57,446 nucleotides of DNA. It comes from an uncultured Oscillospiraceae bacterium (lineage in GTDB: Bacteria; Bacillota; Clostridia; Oscillospirales; Oscillospiraceae). The stretch lies in the NCBI GenBank assembly GCA_934670025.1, contig CAKUOS010000007.1:1-57446 (forward strand), in the 5' to 3' direction. Numbering within the stretch: the stretch's first letter is position 1; each line of letters opens with the position of its first letter. The translations under genes were made by a program, and so were the position numbers. The notes below the pieces were generated by a model, which was not told the DNA's origin, searched no databases, and saw only the letters and a list, made by a program, of their open reading frames with translations. Shown one piece after another: positions 1 through 9,480 of the stretch.

Positions 1-65
1 AGGGACTCGAACCCCCGACCTACTGGTTCGTAGCCAGTCACTCTATCCAACTGAGCTACCGGCGC
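1..65 (-). tRNA. tRNA-Arg (anticodon ACG), 3' end cut by window edge
   Basis: Read on the minus strand, the acceptor 5' strand GCGCCGG begins at 65. It is followed by a D arm (GCTC..GAGT) and an anticodon stem-loop with the seven-base loop CTACGAA, which places ACG as the anticodon. A T arm follows with the canonical GGTTCGAGTCC core. The 3' half of the acceptor stem and the CCA end lie outside the window. The ACG anticodon decodes CGN arginine codons, usually after A34-to-inosine editing. Confidence 0.93.
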
Positions 66-91
66 ATACCACGCTTCATCAGCGCCCCACT

Positions 92-120
92 ATAGTAGCA
101 TGGTCGGGGGAAAAATGCAA
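92..120 (-). promoter_or_regulatory. promoter of tRNA-Arg
   Basis: On the minus strand there is a TTGCAT -35 (115-120) and a TACTAT -10 (92-97) separated by exactly 17 bp. They lie about 27 bp upstream of the mature tRNA 5' end, a normal distance for a tRNA gene. Confidence 0.6.
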
Positions 121-126
121 GTCCTT

Positions 127-150
127 TTTTCAAATATTTTTGAAAAATAT
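127..150 (-). terminator. weak A/T-rich terminator after the M16 peptidase
   Basis: Directly after the minus-strand stop codon is an A/T-only stem (ATATTTTT/AAAATAT). Beyond the hairpin is a short TTG and then an A-run rather than a clear U-tract. It may be only a weak stop before the tRNA promoter. Confidence 0.3.
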
Positions 151-3029
151 CAGAGTTCTTCGATCGTCAGATCCCCGCACGCCGCAAGCTGCGCACGCGG
201 GCCGAGCACGCATACCGCGCCGTCTGCAAGAGCGGCGTCCATGTGCGCGGCGCACGCGCCGATGGCCGCGGCGTCCGTGTCCAGCATCTCGGCGCGCAGC
301 TTCCGCCGCGCGGAAAGATCGAGGCCCTTGAAGTGCCGCAGATCGGCGACTGCGCCCTGAAGCCGCGCGGAGAGCAGCGGCTCGGCGTCGCTGACGGCGC
401 CGATGATGTACGTGTCGGCCGGCGCACCGGATGCGGCGAATTCGCGCAGATACGCGCCGGTCGCGGCGATGGCGCGGCAGGCGCGCGCGCTGTCCGGATC
501 GCGGTAGGAATAGGCGGTGAGAAGGCCTGTGTCGCGCACGGTGATGCCGGTGCCGTATGCGCCGCCCTGCACGCGCACCGTGTTCCACAGGTGTTCGAGC
601 GAGGCCGCGTGGCACGCGATGCGCATCTGCCCGCAGTAGCCGCTCCCGGCCGTATGCAGATCGCCGCAGACGCCCGCGAACGCGACCTCCGACGGGATGA
701 CGATGCCGCTGCGCCGCGTCGTGAGGCGCGGAACGGTCTGCGCCGGGCCGGGCGCGCAGCCGGCGGGAAGCGCAGCCTCAATGCCGCGCAGTACCTCGCG
801 CGCCGTTTCCCGGCTGCCGCCGGTCACGGACACGAACAGCCGCGCGCGGGTGAACAGCCGCGCGGCAAGCGTCCGCAGCGTCCCGGAAAGTTCGTCCGCA
901 CAGGCGTCGAAATCCTGCTCCAGCTCCCGCAGCCAGCGGTAGTAGCTCACGCCGCCGAGCCGCTCGGCGCAGGCGTTCGATGCGCTGAGCACGGCCGCCG
1001 CGCGCTGCATCGCCGCCGCGGAGCCGTTTGAGACGATCTGCTGCTGCGCACCCTCACGCAGCTGCCGCACAAGCTCGAGGAGCTTGCCGCGGTCGGTGAA
1101 CTGCGTCTGCGTCAGGATCTGCGCGGCCAGATCGACGGCGCGCGGCAGATTTTCCTCCAGCACGCTGCACGAGACGGCGGCAAGCAGCCGGTAGTCCTGC
1201 GCGGAGCCGTAGTGCGCGCACGGCGCGAGGCTCACCGAGAAGCTGCCCATTTGCAGACGCAGCTGCTTTTGCAGCTCCGCTGCGCCGCAGCGTTCGGTGG
1301 GCAGCTGCGCCAGAACGGCCGACAGGAGCGACGCATACGGCAGCTCCTGCGCCGTCAGGTCGCAGACGTCAAAGTAAAACACGGGGTAGACAATGCCGTC
1401 CGTCCGGATCGCATGGTACAAAAGCGTGTTGTCTTCCAGCAGCTCCGACGCAATGACCGTGGGCTCGCGCGGGATATCGCTCAGCGCGATGTGCGGGATG
1501 GTGGCGAGCGCCTGTTCGCTGTCGGGCGTCTGCTGCATGGCAAGCAGCGCCTGCTGCGCGCGGACGATCTCGTCCTGCCGCGCCTGCGGCATGGCCGCAA
1601 GCTGCGCGGCCATCTTCTCTTGCAGCCGCGCCTGCCGTTCGGCGTCGTAGGTTTCGGACGGCACGAGCAGGACCTCGGCCATATGCGGATTTTCCAGCAT
1701 CATCTGCCGCAGCAGCCGTTCAAAGCCGCCCTGCGCGATCATTTCGTGCAGCTGCGCGAACACCGGGCCGAACGAGAGCCGCGCGGCGGGATCCGCGTCG
1801 TACAGCCAGCTCGAAAGAATGTCAAACGTGAATGCGAGTCCGCGCGGCATCGTGCCGAAATCGCGCTCGCGCAGACGGAATTCCAGACTGACGAGCGATG
1901 CCTCGAGCTGCGTATGATCCAGACCGCCACCGCAGAGCGACGTGAGCGTGCTGCGGATGGTTTCGCGGATGGCCGGGAGGTCTTCCTCTCGGAAATTCTG
2001 AATTTGCAGCAGCAGCCACGGCTGGAGCGTATCGTCGCCGCACGACAGGATCACATCCTCGGCCAGACCGCCCTCCAAAATCGCGCGGCACAGCGGCGCG
2101 TGGTTGCTGCCGCACAGCACGTCGCTCAGGATCTGCGCAGCGAGAATGGCGGTCACGTCCTGACAGCTGCCGATCACATAGCCGAGGCCGAGCTTCATCC
2201 GCACCGCGGCGTCCTCACCGGCGGGGAGCTGGTACGCGCAGCGCACAGGCTCCGGGTGAACAGGCGGCTGGAAGGGGATGGCCGTATCGGGGTCGATGGC
2301 GGAAAACTGCGCCAGATATTCGTCCAGAAGCGCCAGCGCGCGGTCAAGATCGAGCTGTCCGTCGAGCAGCAGATAGCAGTTCGACGGATGATAGAACCGC
2401 CGGTGCGCGGCAAGGAAGTCCGCATAGCTGAGCGAGACGATCGCGTCGGGGTCGCCGCCCGAGACGAACCGGTACGGCGTGTCGGGGAACAGCGCGCGCG
2501 TGAGCGCGTTGGCGATCAGCTCATCAGGCTCCGCGAACGCGCCCTTCATTTCGTTCAGCACGACGCCGTTGCACGTCAGAACGCCGTCCGTCAGTTCATA
2601 ATGCCAGCCCTCCTGCCGGAAGATCTCTTCCTTTTCGTAGATCCGCGGGAAGAACACCGCGTCGAGATAGACCCGCATGAGGTTGAAAAAATCCTCGTTG
2701 TTGCGGCTTGAAACGGGGTAGCACGTCTTGTCCGGGAACGTGATGGCGTTGAGGAACGTGTTCATCGAGCCCTTCATCAGCTCGACGAACGGCTCTTTGA
2801 CGGGGTAGCTGTGCGAACCGCACAAAACGGAATGCTCCAGAATGTGAAAAACGCCGGTGTCGTCGGACGGCAGCGTCCGGAAAGCGGCGCAGAAGGTCTT
2901 GTTTTCGTCCGCGCGCTCGAGCCAGCAGAGGCGCGCACCGGAGGATTCGTGGATATATTCATGCAGCGTCGCGCCCGTCTCGGCGATGGCGCGCGTGCGC
3001 GTGGCTGTGAAGCCGTGCAGTGTAGTCAT
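150..3029 (-). CDS. M16C family zinc metallopeptidase (presequence protease-like)
   Basis: This is a 959-residue clamp-shaped peptidase of the insulinase superfamily. The inverted zinc motif HxxEH is at residues 62-66 (HILEH), and a third ligand glutamate fits E160 in VVLNEMKGAF. The length matches the fused two-halves M16C type (PreP and bacterial relatives, about 970 residues), with an inactive second half. No signal peptide is visible, so it probably acts in the cytoplasm on unfolded peptides; that is inference from the family. ATG 3029 has the ribosome site AAAGGAG ten bases upstream. It is transcribed alone, with its own promoter, and faces the tRNA-Arg gene downstream. The family assignment is firm; the natural substrate is not known from the sequence. 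Confidence 0.92.
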   Translation of the reverse strand: MTTLHGFTATRTRAIAETGATLHEYIHESSGARLCWLERADENKTFCAAFRTLPSDDTGVFHILEHSVLCGSHSYPVKEPFVELMKGSMNTFLNAITFPDKTCYPVSSRNNEDFFNLMRVYLDAVFFPRIYEKEEIFRQEGWHYELTDGVLTCNGVVLNEMKGAFAEPDELIANALTRALFPDTPYRFVSGGDPDAIVSLSYADFLAAHRRFYHPSNCYLLLDGQLDLDRALALLDEYLAQFSAIDPDTAIPFQPPVHPEPVRCAYQLPAGEDAAVRMKLGLGYVIGSCQDVTAILAAQILSDVLCGSNHAPLCRAILEGGLAEDVILSCGDDTLQPWLLLQIQNFREEDLPAIRETIRSTLTSLCGGGLDHTQLEASLVSLEFRLRERDFGTMPRGLAFTFDILSSWLYDADPAARLSFGPVFAQLHEMIAQGGFERLLRQMMLENPHMAEVLLVPSETYDAERQARLQEKMAAQLAAMPQARQDEIVRAQQALLAMQQTPDSEQALATIPHIALSDIPREPTVIASELLEDNTLLYHAIRTDGIVYPVFYFDVCDLTAQELPYASLLSAVLAQLPTERCGAAELQKQLRLQMGSFSVSLAPCAHYGSAQDYRLLAAVSCSVLEENLPRAVDLAAQILTQTQFTDRGKLLELVRQLREGAQQQIVSNGSAAAMQRAAAVLSASNACAERLGGVSYYRWLRELEQDFDACADELSGTLRTLAARLFTRARLFVSVTGGSRETAREVLRGIEAALPAGCAPGPAQTVPRLTTRRSGIVIPSEVAFAGVCGDLHTAGSGYCGQMRIACHAASLEHLWNTVRVQGGAYGTGITVRDTGLLTAYSYRDPDSARACRAIAATGAYLREFAASGAPADTYIIGAVSDAEPLLSARLQGAVADLRHFKGLDLSARRKLRAEMLDTDAAAIGACAAHMDAALADGAVCVLGPRAQLAACGDLTIEEL

Positions 3030-3065
3030 GACGAGTCTCCTTTTGCATAAGGCGATATTTTTTAC

Positions 3066-3094
3066 ATTCTATCATAAATCATCCGCAGAAGCAA
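3066..3094 (-). promoter_or_regulatory. sigma-A type promoter of the M16C peptidase
   Basis: Minus-strand TTGCTT (3089-3094) and TAGAAT (3066-3071) have a 17-bp spacer. They lie 37 bp upstream of the ATG. Confidence 0.55.
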
Positions 3095-3243
3095 GAAAAC
3101 CCGAGCTGCGTCGCGCTACCTTGCCGAAATGGGCACTTGTAGGGGCCGGCGGCTCTGCCGGCCCGACCTCTCCGCCTCGCTTTGCTCGGCACCTCCCCTT
3201 AAAAAGGGGAGGCTTTAGACTGCGCAAAACCTTCTGGGAAGCC

Positions 3244-3318
3244 GTAGGGGCCGATGCCCACATCGGCCCGTGGGGAACTATCGAATCCGCCGAAGAGTTC
3301 CGCGTTTCGGACGTGCAT
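3244..3318 (+). repeat. dispersed repeat family A, copy 1
   Basis: About 75 bp starting GTAGGGGCCGATGCCCACAT. The first 27 bases are identical to the reverse complement of 11697-11723, and the rest of the unit (to the GACGTGCAT end) matches it at about 80% by eye. The core GGGCCGATGCCCACATCGGCCC is itself palindromic. Confidence 0.75.
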
Positions 3319-3325
3319 TCTGCCG

Positions 3326-3384
3326 GGCTGACAGAGTCGTCGGCCCTACAGAGAGAAAAAACCAAACCGCAAACTTGGTTTGCG
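3326..3384 (+). repeat. direct repeat B, copy 1
   Basis: The run from GGGCTGACAGAGTCGTCGGC to the hairpin CCGCAAACTTGGTTTGCG recurs almost base for base at 3619-3680, with two or three differences. On the minus strand the hairpin is followed by six Ts, so this copy may also act as a back-up terminator. Confidence 0.75.
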
Positions 3385-3618
3385 TTTCTGACGTGTCTCC
3401 GACGGCCCTATCTTTTCTCTCGCAAGAGAAAAGATAGGGGAGAAAAGAGTGCTTTTACTCAAAAACCGCCGTCACGTATCTACCCTGAAATACGACACGC
3501 AAAAACAGAACGCACCGGGTGCCTATCTGTGACTGACTGCCGAAAGAGCCCGCGCCTGTTGGTGACGGCGGTGTCGGCGCGAAGGAAACTTGCAGTGTGC
3601 GCCTGCGGGCGCGGAGAT

Positions 3619-3680
3619 GGGCCGACAGAGTCGTTGGCCCCTACAGAGAGAAAAAACCAAACCGCAAACTTGGTTTGCGG
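3619..3680 (+). repeat. direct repeat B, copy 2
   Basis: Second copy of the 3326-3384 repeat, 293 bp away in the same orientation. Here the palindrome is longer (CCAAACCGCAAAC/GTTTGCGGTTTGG), making it the better terminator for the minus-strand operon that ends at 3762. Confidence 0.75.
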
Positions 3681-3685
3681 TTTGG
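3651..3685 (-). terminator. intrinsic terminator of the nucleoside operon
   Basis: On the minus strand a 13-bp stem (CCAAACCGCAAAC/GTTTGCGGTTTGG) is followed directly by TTTTTT. It lies about 77 bp beyond the stop codon of the last nucleoside hydrolase and is embedded in direct repeat B. Confidence 0.7.
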
Positions 3686-3761
3686 AAAGGAGGAAACGAG
3701 CTTAGAGAATAAGAAGCATCGCTTGCGATGATTCGTTTCGGCAAGGTCGTTTCCGACGCGC

Positions 3762-4694
3762 TTACGGCAGCGTCCGGATCCGATCCTTGAGGATCTTCAT
3801 AAACGCTTCGCGGTCGAGCTTCAGCAGCACCAGCGCGTTCTTCTTGTCAAATTTTTTGTCGCTGTGCAGGTCGGTGACGGTCTTGCCGCGCGTGATGACG
3901 CCCTGCGTCTCGATGTAGACGCCCGCCATCTCACCGGCAAACAGCTCCGGATGTGCCAGATACATCACCGGGCACGAGTCGTGCTGCGCAACGCCGGTCA
4001 GGCCGATGGTGCGGATCGTGCGCCACGAGCATTGCAGGATGTCGCGCGCGACCTTGCCGCACCGGTTGCCGAACGCGGCCATCTCGTCCCAGTCCTCGGG
4101 ACGAAGCTCTGCCTGCATCGTCACGTCCAGTCCGCACATGACGAGCTTTGCGCCCGATTTGAACACGATCTGCGCGGCCTCCGGATCGTCGTAGATGTTG
4201 AACTCGGCCGCGGGCGTCACATTGCCGCCGACGGCGGCACCGCCCATGAGCGAGATCGAGTGCAGCAGGGAAGCGAGGTCCGGATAGCTGCTCAGCGCGA
4301 TGGCGACGTTGGTCAGAGGCCCGGTCGCCACGAGGCGCAGCTCGCCCGGCATCCGCTTCGCCGCTTCATACAGCGCGTCCCACGCGGGCGTGGTCTCGGG
4401 CGCGGTATCGGGCAGCGGCAACTCGACGTCGCCGAGGCCGTTTTTGCCGTGGAATGCGCCCGCGATCTGCAATTCGCGCACGAGCGGCTTTTCCGCGCCC
4501 GGATACACGGGATATTCTGCACCGATCAGGTGGACGATGCGCCGTGTGTTCGGGAAGGTGTTGGACAGGGGACTGTTGCCCGCGACGGCGGACAGACCCA
4601 CGAGCTGCAATTCGGGCAGCGCGTGCGCCAGCATGATGGCAATCGCGTCGTCGACACCGGTGTCGCAGTCAATCCAGACAGGCAGTTTATGCAT
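3762..4694 (-). CDS. inosine/uridine-preferring nucleoside hydrolase (second copy)
   Basis: This 310-residue member of the IUNH family cleaves the N-glycosidic bond of ribonucleosides to give base plus ribose. The calcium-binding signature DCDTGVDDA is at residues 9-17, with N-rich and [11 protein letters not shown] motifs mid-protein and a [14 protein letters not shown] segment supplying the usual HD pair near the C-terminus. ATG 4694 was chosen because GGAGG lies nine bases upstream; a longer reading frame exists but would run through most of the preceding gene. The start overlaps the stop of the upstream paralogue by 8 bp, indicating translational coupling. It ends the operon, 77 bp before a terminator. 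Substrate preference (purine or pyrimidine) cannot be read from the sequence. Confidence 0.93.
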   Translation of the reverse strand: MHKLPVWIDCDTGVDDAIAIMLAHALPELQLVGLSAVAGNSPLSNTFPNTRRIVHLIGAEYPVYPGAEKPLVRELQIAGAFHGKNGLGDVELPLPDTAPETTPAWDALYEAAKRMPGELRLVATGPLTNVAIALSSYPDLASLLHSISLMGGAAVGGNVTPAAEFNIYDDPEAAQIVFKSGAKLVMCGLDVTMQAELRPEDWDEMAAFGNRCGKVARDILQCSWRTIRTIGLTGVAQHDSCPVMYLAHPELFAGEMAGVYIETQGVITRGKTVTDLHSDKKFDKKNALVLLKLDREAFMKILKDRIRTLP

Positions 4695-5643
4695 CTGCGT
4701 GTTCCTCCCCATAGAATTTGATCGCGTCGACCAGAAGATCGGCGAATCTGGCGCGGTCGACGTCCAGCAGCACATCGGCGTTCGCCGCGTGGCCCGAGAA
4801 GCCCAGCAGATCGCCGATCGTCGCGCCGCGGCAGTATTCGCCCGTCGTCTCCACCTGCACATACATGGGCCTGATCGTGAAGATCTCCGGGTGGATGAGC
4901 GCCATGACGGCGCACGGGTCGTGCATGGGCGCGCCCGCGTAGCCGATGGAGCGGTGGAATTTGTAGAAGAACTCCAGCCATGCGGCGACGATGTCGCTGA
5001 CCGGATTTCCCAGCGCGCGCACACGCTCGAAGTCCTCTGGCATGATGAGCGCCTTTTCCGTCACGTCAAGACCGGCCATCGTGACCGGCACACCCGACTC
5101 GAAGACGATCTTTGCGGCCTCCGGGTCGACGAGGATGTTGAATTCCGCGGCCGGCGTCCAGTTGCCGGTCGAGATGCCGCCGCCCATGAGCGAAATGCGC
5201 GCGATCTTCGGCTTCAGCTCCGGATGCGCCAGCAGCAGCGCCGCGACGTTCGTCTGCGGGCCGGTCGAGACGATGGTGACGGGCACGGGCGATTCGCGCA
5301 GCACCTGCGCCATCAGCTCGGGCGCGCGCAGCGGCGAAGGCGCGAACGCGGGCTCCGGCAGCGCCGGGCCGTCGAGCCCGGACTCGCCGTGGACCGACGG
5401 CGCGTTCATCACGTCGTTCAGAAGCGGATGCGCGCAGCCCTTGCCGACGGGCGCGTGCAGCCCGATGAGCGTGCAGATGCGCAGCGCATTGTATGTGGTT
5501 TTTTCAATGGTCTGGTTGCCGCAGCTGGACGTTACGGCGAGGATGTCGAACCGGCGGCTTGCGCGGGCCAGGACCCACGCGATGGCGTCGTCGTGGCCGG
5601 GGTCGCCGTCGAGAATGACGGGGATCTTTTTCAGTTCGGACAT
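4687..5643 (-). CDS. inosine/uridine-preferring nucleoside hydrolase (first copy)
   Basis: This 318-residue IUNH enzyme has the metal-binding motif DGDPGHDDA at residues 12-20, [10 protein letters not shown] and [16 protein letters not shown] mid-protein, and [14 protein letters not shown] toward the C-terminus. It is a clear but divergent paralogue of the next gene, so the two probably differ in nucleoside preference. ATG 5643 has AAGGAGG nine bases upstream; an upstream in-frame ATG has no such site. It lies 10 bp after the last permease of a nucleoside ABC importer, which makes it a salvage enzyme acting on imported nucleosides in the cytoplasm. Confidence 0.93.
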   Translation of the reverse strand: MSELKKIPVILDGDPGHDDAIAWVLARASRRFDILAVTSSCGNQTIEKTTYNALRICTLIGLHAPVGKGCAHPLLNDVMNAPSVHGESGLDGPALPEPAFAPSPLRAPELMAQVLRESPVPVTIVSTGPQTNVAALLLAHPELKPKIARISLMGGGISTGNWTPAAEFNILVDPEAAKIVFESGVPVTMAGLDVTEKALIMPEDFERVRALGNPVSDIVAAWLEFFYKFHRSIGYAGAPMHDPCAVMALIHPEIFTIRPMYVQVETTGEYCRGATIGDLLGFSGHAANADVLLDVDRARFADLLVDAIKFYGEEHADA

Positions 5644-5653
5644 GGGAGCCTCC

Positions 5654-6613
5654 TTATTTTGCGGCCGCGGCGGTATGGGCCTTCTTTGCGCGGCTGCGCC
5701 GCACGAGTGAGAAGATGACAAGGCCGATGATCGTCACGGCGTAGGGGATCGGGGAGGCGAGGTTCGAGTCGAGGCCGACGGCCGAGAACTTGATGCCCAG
5801 CGCCTGCGCGAAGCCGAAAACGAGCGAGGACAGCATACCGCCCAGGCATTCGCCGCCGCCCATGGCCTGCGCGGCCAGCGCGATGAAGCCGCGGCCCGCG
5901 ACCATGTCTAAAGACCAGCCCGCCGCGTAGTACATCGACATGAACGCGCCGCCGAAGCCGCACATGAGGCCCGAGAAGCCGATGGCGACGTACTTGATCT
6001 TCAGCACCGACACGCCGACGGAGCTTGCCGCGTTCGGATTTTCGCCGACGGCGCGGATGTTGAGGCCGAGGCTCGTCTTATAGAGCAGCACGCTCGTCAG
6101 CGCGCAGCAGATAAACGCGAGATACGTCAGCAGATTGTGCCCCGAAAGGACTGCGCCGAGGAACGGGATCTTATCGATCAGCGGAATGGTGATGTTCGGG
6201 ATGAGAAGATTCGAGTTGATCAGGCCCGTGGACGAGGCCATGGCCGAGCCCTCGGTCAGATTTGTGATGACCTTGCACAAAAACAGCGTGCCGCCCGAGC
6301 CCATCATGTTGATCGCAATGCCGACGAGCGTGATATCGGTCTTGAGCTGGAAGGCGAAGAAGCCCATCATCAGGCTCATGAGAACGCCGATGGCCAGCGC
6401 GGCCAGCAGACCCCAGACCCAGCTGTGCGCGTAATACGACACGAGCGAGCCGGTCAGCGCGGAGAACATCATCAGACCCTCAAGGCCGATGTTGCAGAAG
6501 CCGGCCTTTTCCACGACGATGGCCGCCAGCGTGGCGAACAGAATGGGCGCGGAGATGCGGAGAATGGAGAAGAAAAACTCCGGAGTCAGCAGCATTTTCA
6601 GGAAATTAAGCAC
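5654..6613 (-). CDS. nucleoside ABC transporter permease (YufQ/NupQ-like)
   Basis: A 319-residue inner-membrane permease of the BPD_transp_2 family, with eight to ten hydrophobic segments. Landmarks are [14 protein letters not shown] near the N-terminus and the cytoplasmic loop [18 protein letters not shown], both typical of the BMP-associated nucleoside/guanosine importers. The GTG start at 6613 was chosen for the AAGGAGG site eight bases upstream. It overlaps the other permease by 8 bp. It works as a heterodimer with the 6606-7766 product and the ATPase. Confidence 0.93.
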   Translation of the reverse strand: MLNFLKMLLTPEFFFSILRISAPILFATLAAIVVEKAGFCNIGLEGLMMFSALTGSLVSYYAHSWVWGLLAALAIGVLMSLMMGFFAFQLKTDITLVGIAINMMGSGGTLFLCKVITNLTEGSAMASSTGLINSNLLIPNITIPLIDKIPFLGAVLSGHNLLTYLAFICCALTSVLLYKTSLGLNIRAVGENPNAASSVGVSVLKIKYVAIGFSGLMCGFGGAFMSMYYAAGWSLDMVAGRGFIALAAQAMGGGECLGGMLSSLVFGFAQALGIKFSAVGLDSNLASPIPYAVTIIGLVIFSLVRRSRAKKAHTAAAAK

Positions 6614-7766
6614 GTTCCGCACCTCCTTCCTGCGCTTCGCGCGCAGCCTTGGCGGCAAGCTCCTCCTGCGCCGAGCGCACGACCAGCTTCTGCCGGTATT
6701 TCGACAAAAACTGCTCCGCCGCGAAGAACAGGAAGATGACGCCCTGGATGATATCGATCAGCTGCGACGGCACGTTCGCATACGTGGCCATCAGCTCGCA
6801 GCCCTTGGTGAGATACGCCATAAAGAACGACGCGAACGGCACGAACCACGGGTTGTTGCCCGCGAGAATGGCGATCGTGATGCCCGTCCAGCCGTAGCCG
6901 GGCAGCGAGCTCCACGAGAACGTCGGGTAGCGGCCGAGCATCTCGATGCCGCCGCCGATACCGGCGAGGAAGCCGCCGAGCACCTGCGACAGGACGATGA
7001 CCGTGCCGACCTTCATGCCGGAATACTTCGCAAACGCCTGATTGATGCCGATCATGCGGATCGTATAGCCCCAGCGCGTGCGGTACATGAACAGGCCGAT
7101 GAGCACGACGCACACGATGGCGACGACGAAGCCCCACGAGAGCTTCGAGCCGTTGTCGATGAGCGGCGCGATCTTGGACGTTTCGAGGAATTCATACGAC
7201 TGGATCTGGCCCTTGGTCTTGTCGGCCAGATAGGTGTTCATCAGGTACTTGATGAGGTACATGACGATGTAGTTGAGCATCAGCGAGCAGACCATTTCGC
7301 TCACATTCAGCTTCGTTTTGAGGAGCGCCGGCAGCAGCATCATCACAGCCACAGCCAGACCGCCGGCCAGCACACCCGCGACGGGGTGGATGAACGCGGC
7401 CATCGGCACGTAGACCGCGACCATGCCGGTCGTGAACGCGCCGAGCATGATGCCGCCCTCGGAACCGAGGTTGAACTGGTTGGCCGAGAACATGACGCAG
7501 ACCGAAAGGCCGGTAAAGATGATGGGGATCATCGAGGCCAGAATGTCGGTCAGACGCTTGAAGTCGAACATTGTGCCGCTGCGGCCCATACGGAACAGCG
7601 GGCCGACGAGCAGCTGCTTCAGCGCTTCGCCGGTGGCTGCTAGCTTTTCTGCGAAGCTCTCGCCGTCGGACGAGACGAAGATCAGAAGCGTTGCGACGAA
7701 CAGCGCGATGAAGATCGCAAGCGCGCCGCGGATGATGGAAAACAGGATCTGACGTTTCTTAGTCAT
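6606..7766 (-). CDS. nucleoside ABC transporter permease (YufP/NupP-like)
   Basis: This 386-residue permease is the longer partner of the pair. It has an N-terminal membrane anchor (residues about 10-32), a roughly 50-residue loop, and then the conserved core with FSANQFNLGSEGGIMLGAF and the loop GYTIRMIGINQAFAKYSGMK. Length and motifs match the YufP/NupP branch of nucleoside importers. It starts with ATG overlapping the ATPase stop by 8 bp, the same overlap length as at its 3' end. It forms the membrane channel with the next permease. Confidence 0.93.
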   Translation of the reverse strand: MTKKRQILFSIIRGALAIFIALFVATLLIFVSSDGESFAEKLAATGEALKQLLVGPLFRMGRSGTMFDFKRLTDILASMIPIIFTGLSVCVMFSANQFNLGSEGGIMLGAFTTGMVAVYVPMAAFIHPVAGVLAGGLAVAVMMLLPALLKTKLNVSEMVCSLMLNYIVMYLIKYLMNTYLADKTKGQIQSYEFLETSKIAPLIDNGSKLSWGFVVAIVCVVLIGLFMYRTRWGYTIRMIGINQAFAKYSGMKVGTVIVLSQVLGGFLAGIGGGIEMLGRYPTFSWSSLPGYGWTGITIAILAGNNPWFVPFASFFMAYLTKGCELMATYANVPSQLIDIIQGVIFLFFAAEQFLSKYRQKLVVRSAQEELAAKAAREAQEGGAERA

Positions 7767-9339
7767 GGCAAACCCTCCGGATCTGGTCTGCGGACTGGGC
7801 CTTGAGTCCGAGCATATATTCGCCCATCACATCGTCGGTGAGGGTGGAGGTATCTTCAAAATAGGCTGCGATCTTGCCGCCGTGCATCACGATCAGGCTG
7901 TCGGAAAGCTCCATGACCTCGGCGAGGTCCGCGGAAATGAGCAGCACCGCGATCCCGGATCGGGACAGCTCGACGAGCTTTTTGCGGATGAATTCCGTCG
8001 CGCCGACGTCGATGCCGCGCGTGGGCTGGTCGGCGAGGATGAGCGCCGGCTCACCGGAGAATTCGCGCGCGACAACGACCTTCTGAATGTTGCCGCCCGA
8101 GAGCATCCCGACCTGCTGTCTGCGGGTCTTGCACAGGACGGTGTAATCCTCGATGAGGCGGTCGGCCTCGTCGTGGATGGCCTTCATGTTGAAAAGCGGC
8201 CCGTGGTTGAGGCGCTTGGCAGCCGAACGGTCGGAGATGAGGTTTTCCTCGATGGAAGCGCTGGCCGCGATGCCGTAGAGCATCCGGTCTTCGGGGACGA
8301 GCGCGATGCCCTTTTCGCGCAGCTTCTGCTGCGAAAGGCCGAGGATGGAGCTGCCGTTTACGTCGATGGAGCCCGTGTCGGGACGCAGGAAGCCGAAGAG
8401 CATATCGACAAGCTCCTTCTGGCCGTTTCCTTCGACGCCCGCGACGCCGAGGATCTCGCCCTTGCGCACGTCAAAGGAGATCCTGTCGAGCATCTTCTTG
8501 TTCCACTCGTTGACGTATTCCAGATCGCGCACGCGCAGCACGGTATCGCCCGGCTGCGCCGTATCCTTCTGCACGTTGAGGATGACGTCGCGGCCGACCA
8601 TCAGGCGCGAGATCTCCTCCTTCGTCACGTCGCACGTGTTGTATACGCCCATCGAGCGTCCGCCGCGCATGATCGTCAGCCGGTCGGTGATCTCCATGAT
8701 CTCGTTGAGTTTATGGGAGATAAAGACGATGGTATAGCCCTGCTCCTTGAGATTGCGCAGCTCTTTGAACAGCTCCACCGTCTCCTGCGTGGTCAGAACG
8801 GCCGTCGGCTCGTCGAGGATGAGGATCTTCGCGCCGCGCACGAGCGCCTTGAGGATCTCGACCTTCTGCTTCATGCCGACCGGGATGTCCATGACCTTGG
8901 CCTCGGGCTCGACGTGCAGATTGTACTTTTCGGCGTATTCGCGCGTGATCTCCACGGCCCGGGCGCGGTCGATGAACATACCCTTGCGCGGCACCATGCC
9001 GAGCACCATGTTTTCCGCCACCGACAGGCTCGGCACGAGCATGAAGTGCTGGTGCACCATGCCGATGCCGTGGGAGATGGCGACGGTCGGGGAGGTGAGC
9101 GCGAGCTTTTCGCCATTCACCCAGATCTCACCGCTCGTCGGCTGCTCCAGACCGAAGAGCATCTTCATGAGCGTGGATTTGCCGGCGCCGTTTTCGCCCA
9201 TCAGCGCGTGGATCTCGCCCCTGCGGAGGTTAAAATCCACACCCTGATTGGCCGCGACGCCGTTGGGATACACCTTGGTGATCCCCTTCATCCGGACGAC
9301 GTACTGCTCGTCCGGACGGCCGGTTTTTTCGTCTGGCAT
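7759..9339 (-). CDS. nucleoside ABC transporter ATPase, duplicated domains (YufO/NupO-like)
   Basis: A 526-residue protein with two fused nucleotide-binding domains. The first has an intact Walker A (GENGAGKST, residues 48-56), a Q-loop (GMVHQHFML) and Walker B (ILILDEPTAVLT). The second has a degenerate P-loop (GVEGNGQKE), a good signature (LSGGNIQKVV) and Walker B (LILADQPTRGID). One weak P-loop is normal for this sugar/nucleoside type. ATG 9339 follows AGAGG; the frame extends upstream into repeat DNA but without a better ribosome site. The gene is separated from the binding-protein gene by a terminator and about 295 bp of repeats. Confidence 0.93.
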   Translation of the reverse strand: MPDEKTGRPDEQYVVRMKGITKVYPNGVAANQGVDFNLRRGEIHALMGENGAGKSTLMKMLFGLEQPTSGEIWVNGEKLALTSPTVAISHGIGMVHQHFMLVPSLSVAENMVLGMVPRKGMFIDRARAVEITREYAEKYNLHVEPEAKVMDIPVGMKQKVEILKALVRGAKILILDEPTAVLTTQETVELFKELRNLKEQGYTIVFISHKLNEIMEITDRLTIMRGGRSMGVYNTCDVTKEEISRLMVGRDVILNVQKDTAQPGDTVLRVRDLEYVNEWNKKMLDRISFDVRKGEILGVAGVEGNGQKELVDMLFGFLRPDTGSIDVNGSSILGLSQQKLREKGIALVPEDRMLYGIAASASIEENLISDRSAAKRLNHGPLFNMKAIHDEADRLIEDYTVLCKTRRQQVGMLSGGNIQKVVVAREFSGEPALILADQPTRGIDVGATEFIRKKLVELSRSGIAVLLISADLAEVMELSDSLIVMHGGKIAAYFEDTSTLTDDVMGEYMLGLKAQSADQIRRVCHD

Positions 9340-9391
9340 ACGAATATGTCCTCTCTTTCTTTGGAAAAAGTCATGCGCAGAAAAGCAAAAT

Positions 9392-9451
9392 AAGTAATAG
9401 TGAATAAAGAACAAGCGCAAAATCGCGTTTTTTCGCTATTCACTATTACTT
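9392..9451. repeat. 15-bp perfect inverted repeat inside the nucleoside cluster
   Basis: AAGTAATAGTGAATA (9392-9406) and its exact reverse complement (9437-9451) enclose a 30-base loop. The A/T-rich arms contrast with the surrounding G+C. The element lies between the binding-protein and ATPase genes and resembles the remnant of a palindromic intergenic element. Confidence 0.8.
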
Positions 9452-9480
9452 CGGAAATTGCAGAATTTGCGCAGTCCCAA

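Larger units (their letters stand above)
3095..3650. other. gene-free, repeat-rich intergenic segment
   Basis: No ORF here has a convincing start, ribosome site or family resemblance. The segment holds hairpins: CCTCCCCTT-loop-AAGGGGAGG (3192-3212) and a perfect 12-bp stem CTATCTTTTCTC/GAGAAAAGATAG (3408-3437). It also holds copies of two repeat families annotated separately. It looks like accumulated non-coding repeat material between the peptidase and the nucleoside operon. Confidence 0.6.

Noticed and set aside
1212..2711. 499-codon plus-strand ORF opposite the M16C peptidase
   Set aside because: Arg/Gln-rich antisense translation of a G/C-rich gene; no ribosome site and no family features.
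2857..3705. 282-codon plus-strand ORF over the intergenic repeats
   Set aside because: Begins inside the peptidase gene and runs through repeats and hairpins; no ribosome site or coherent composition.
4695..5024. Upstream extension of the second nucleoside hydrolase
   Set aside because: It would overlap the first hydrolase in another frame by over 300 bp; a good ribosome site marks ATG 4694.
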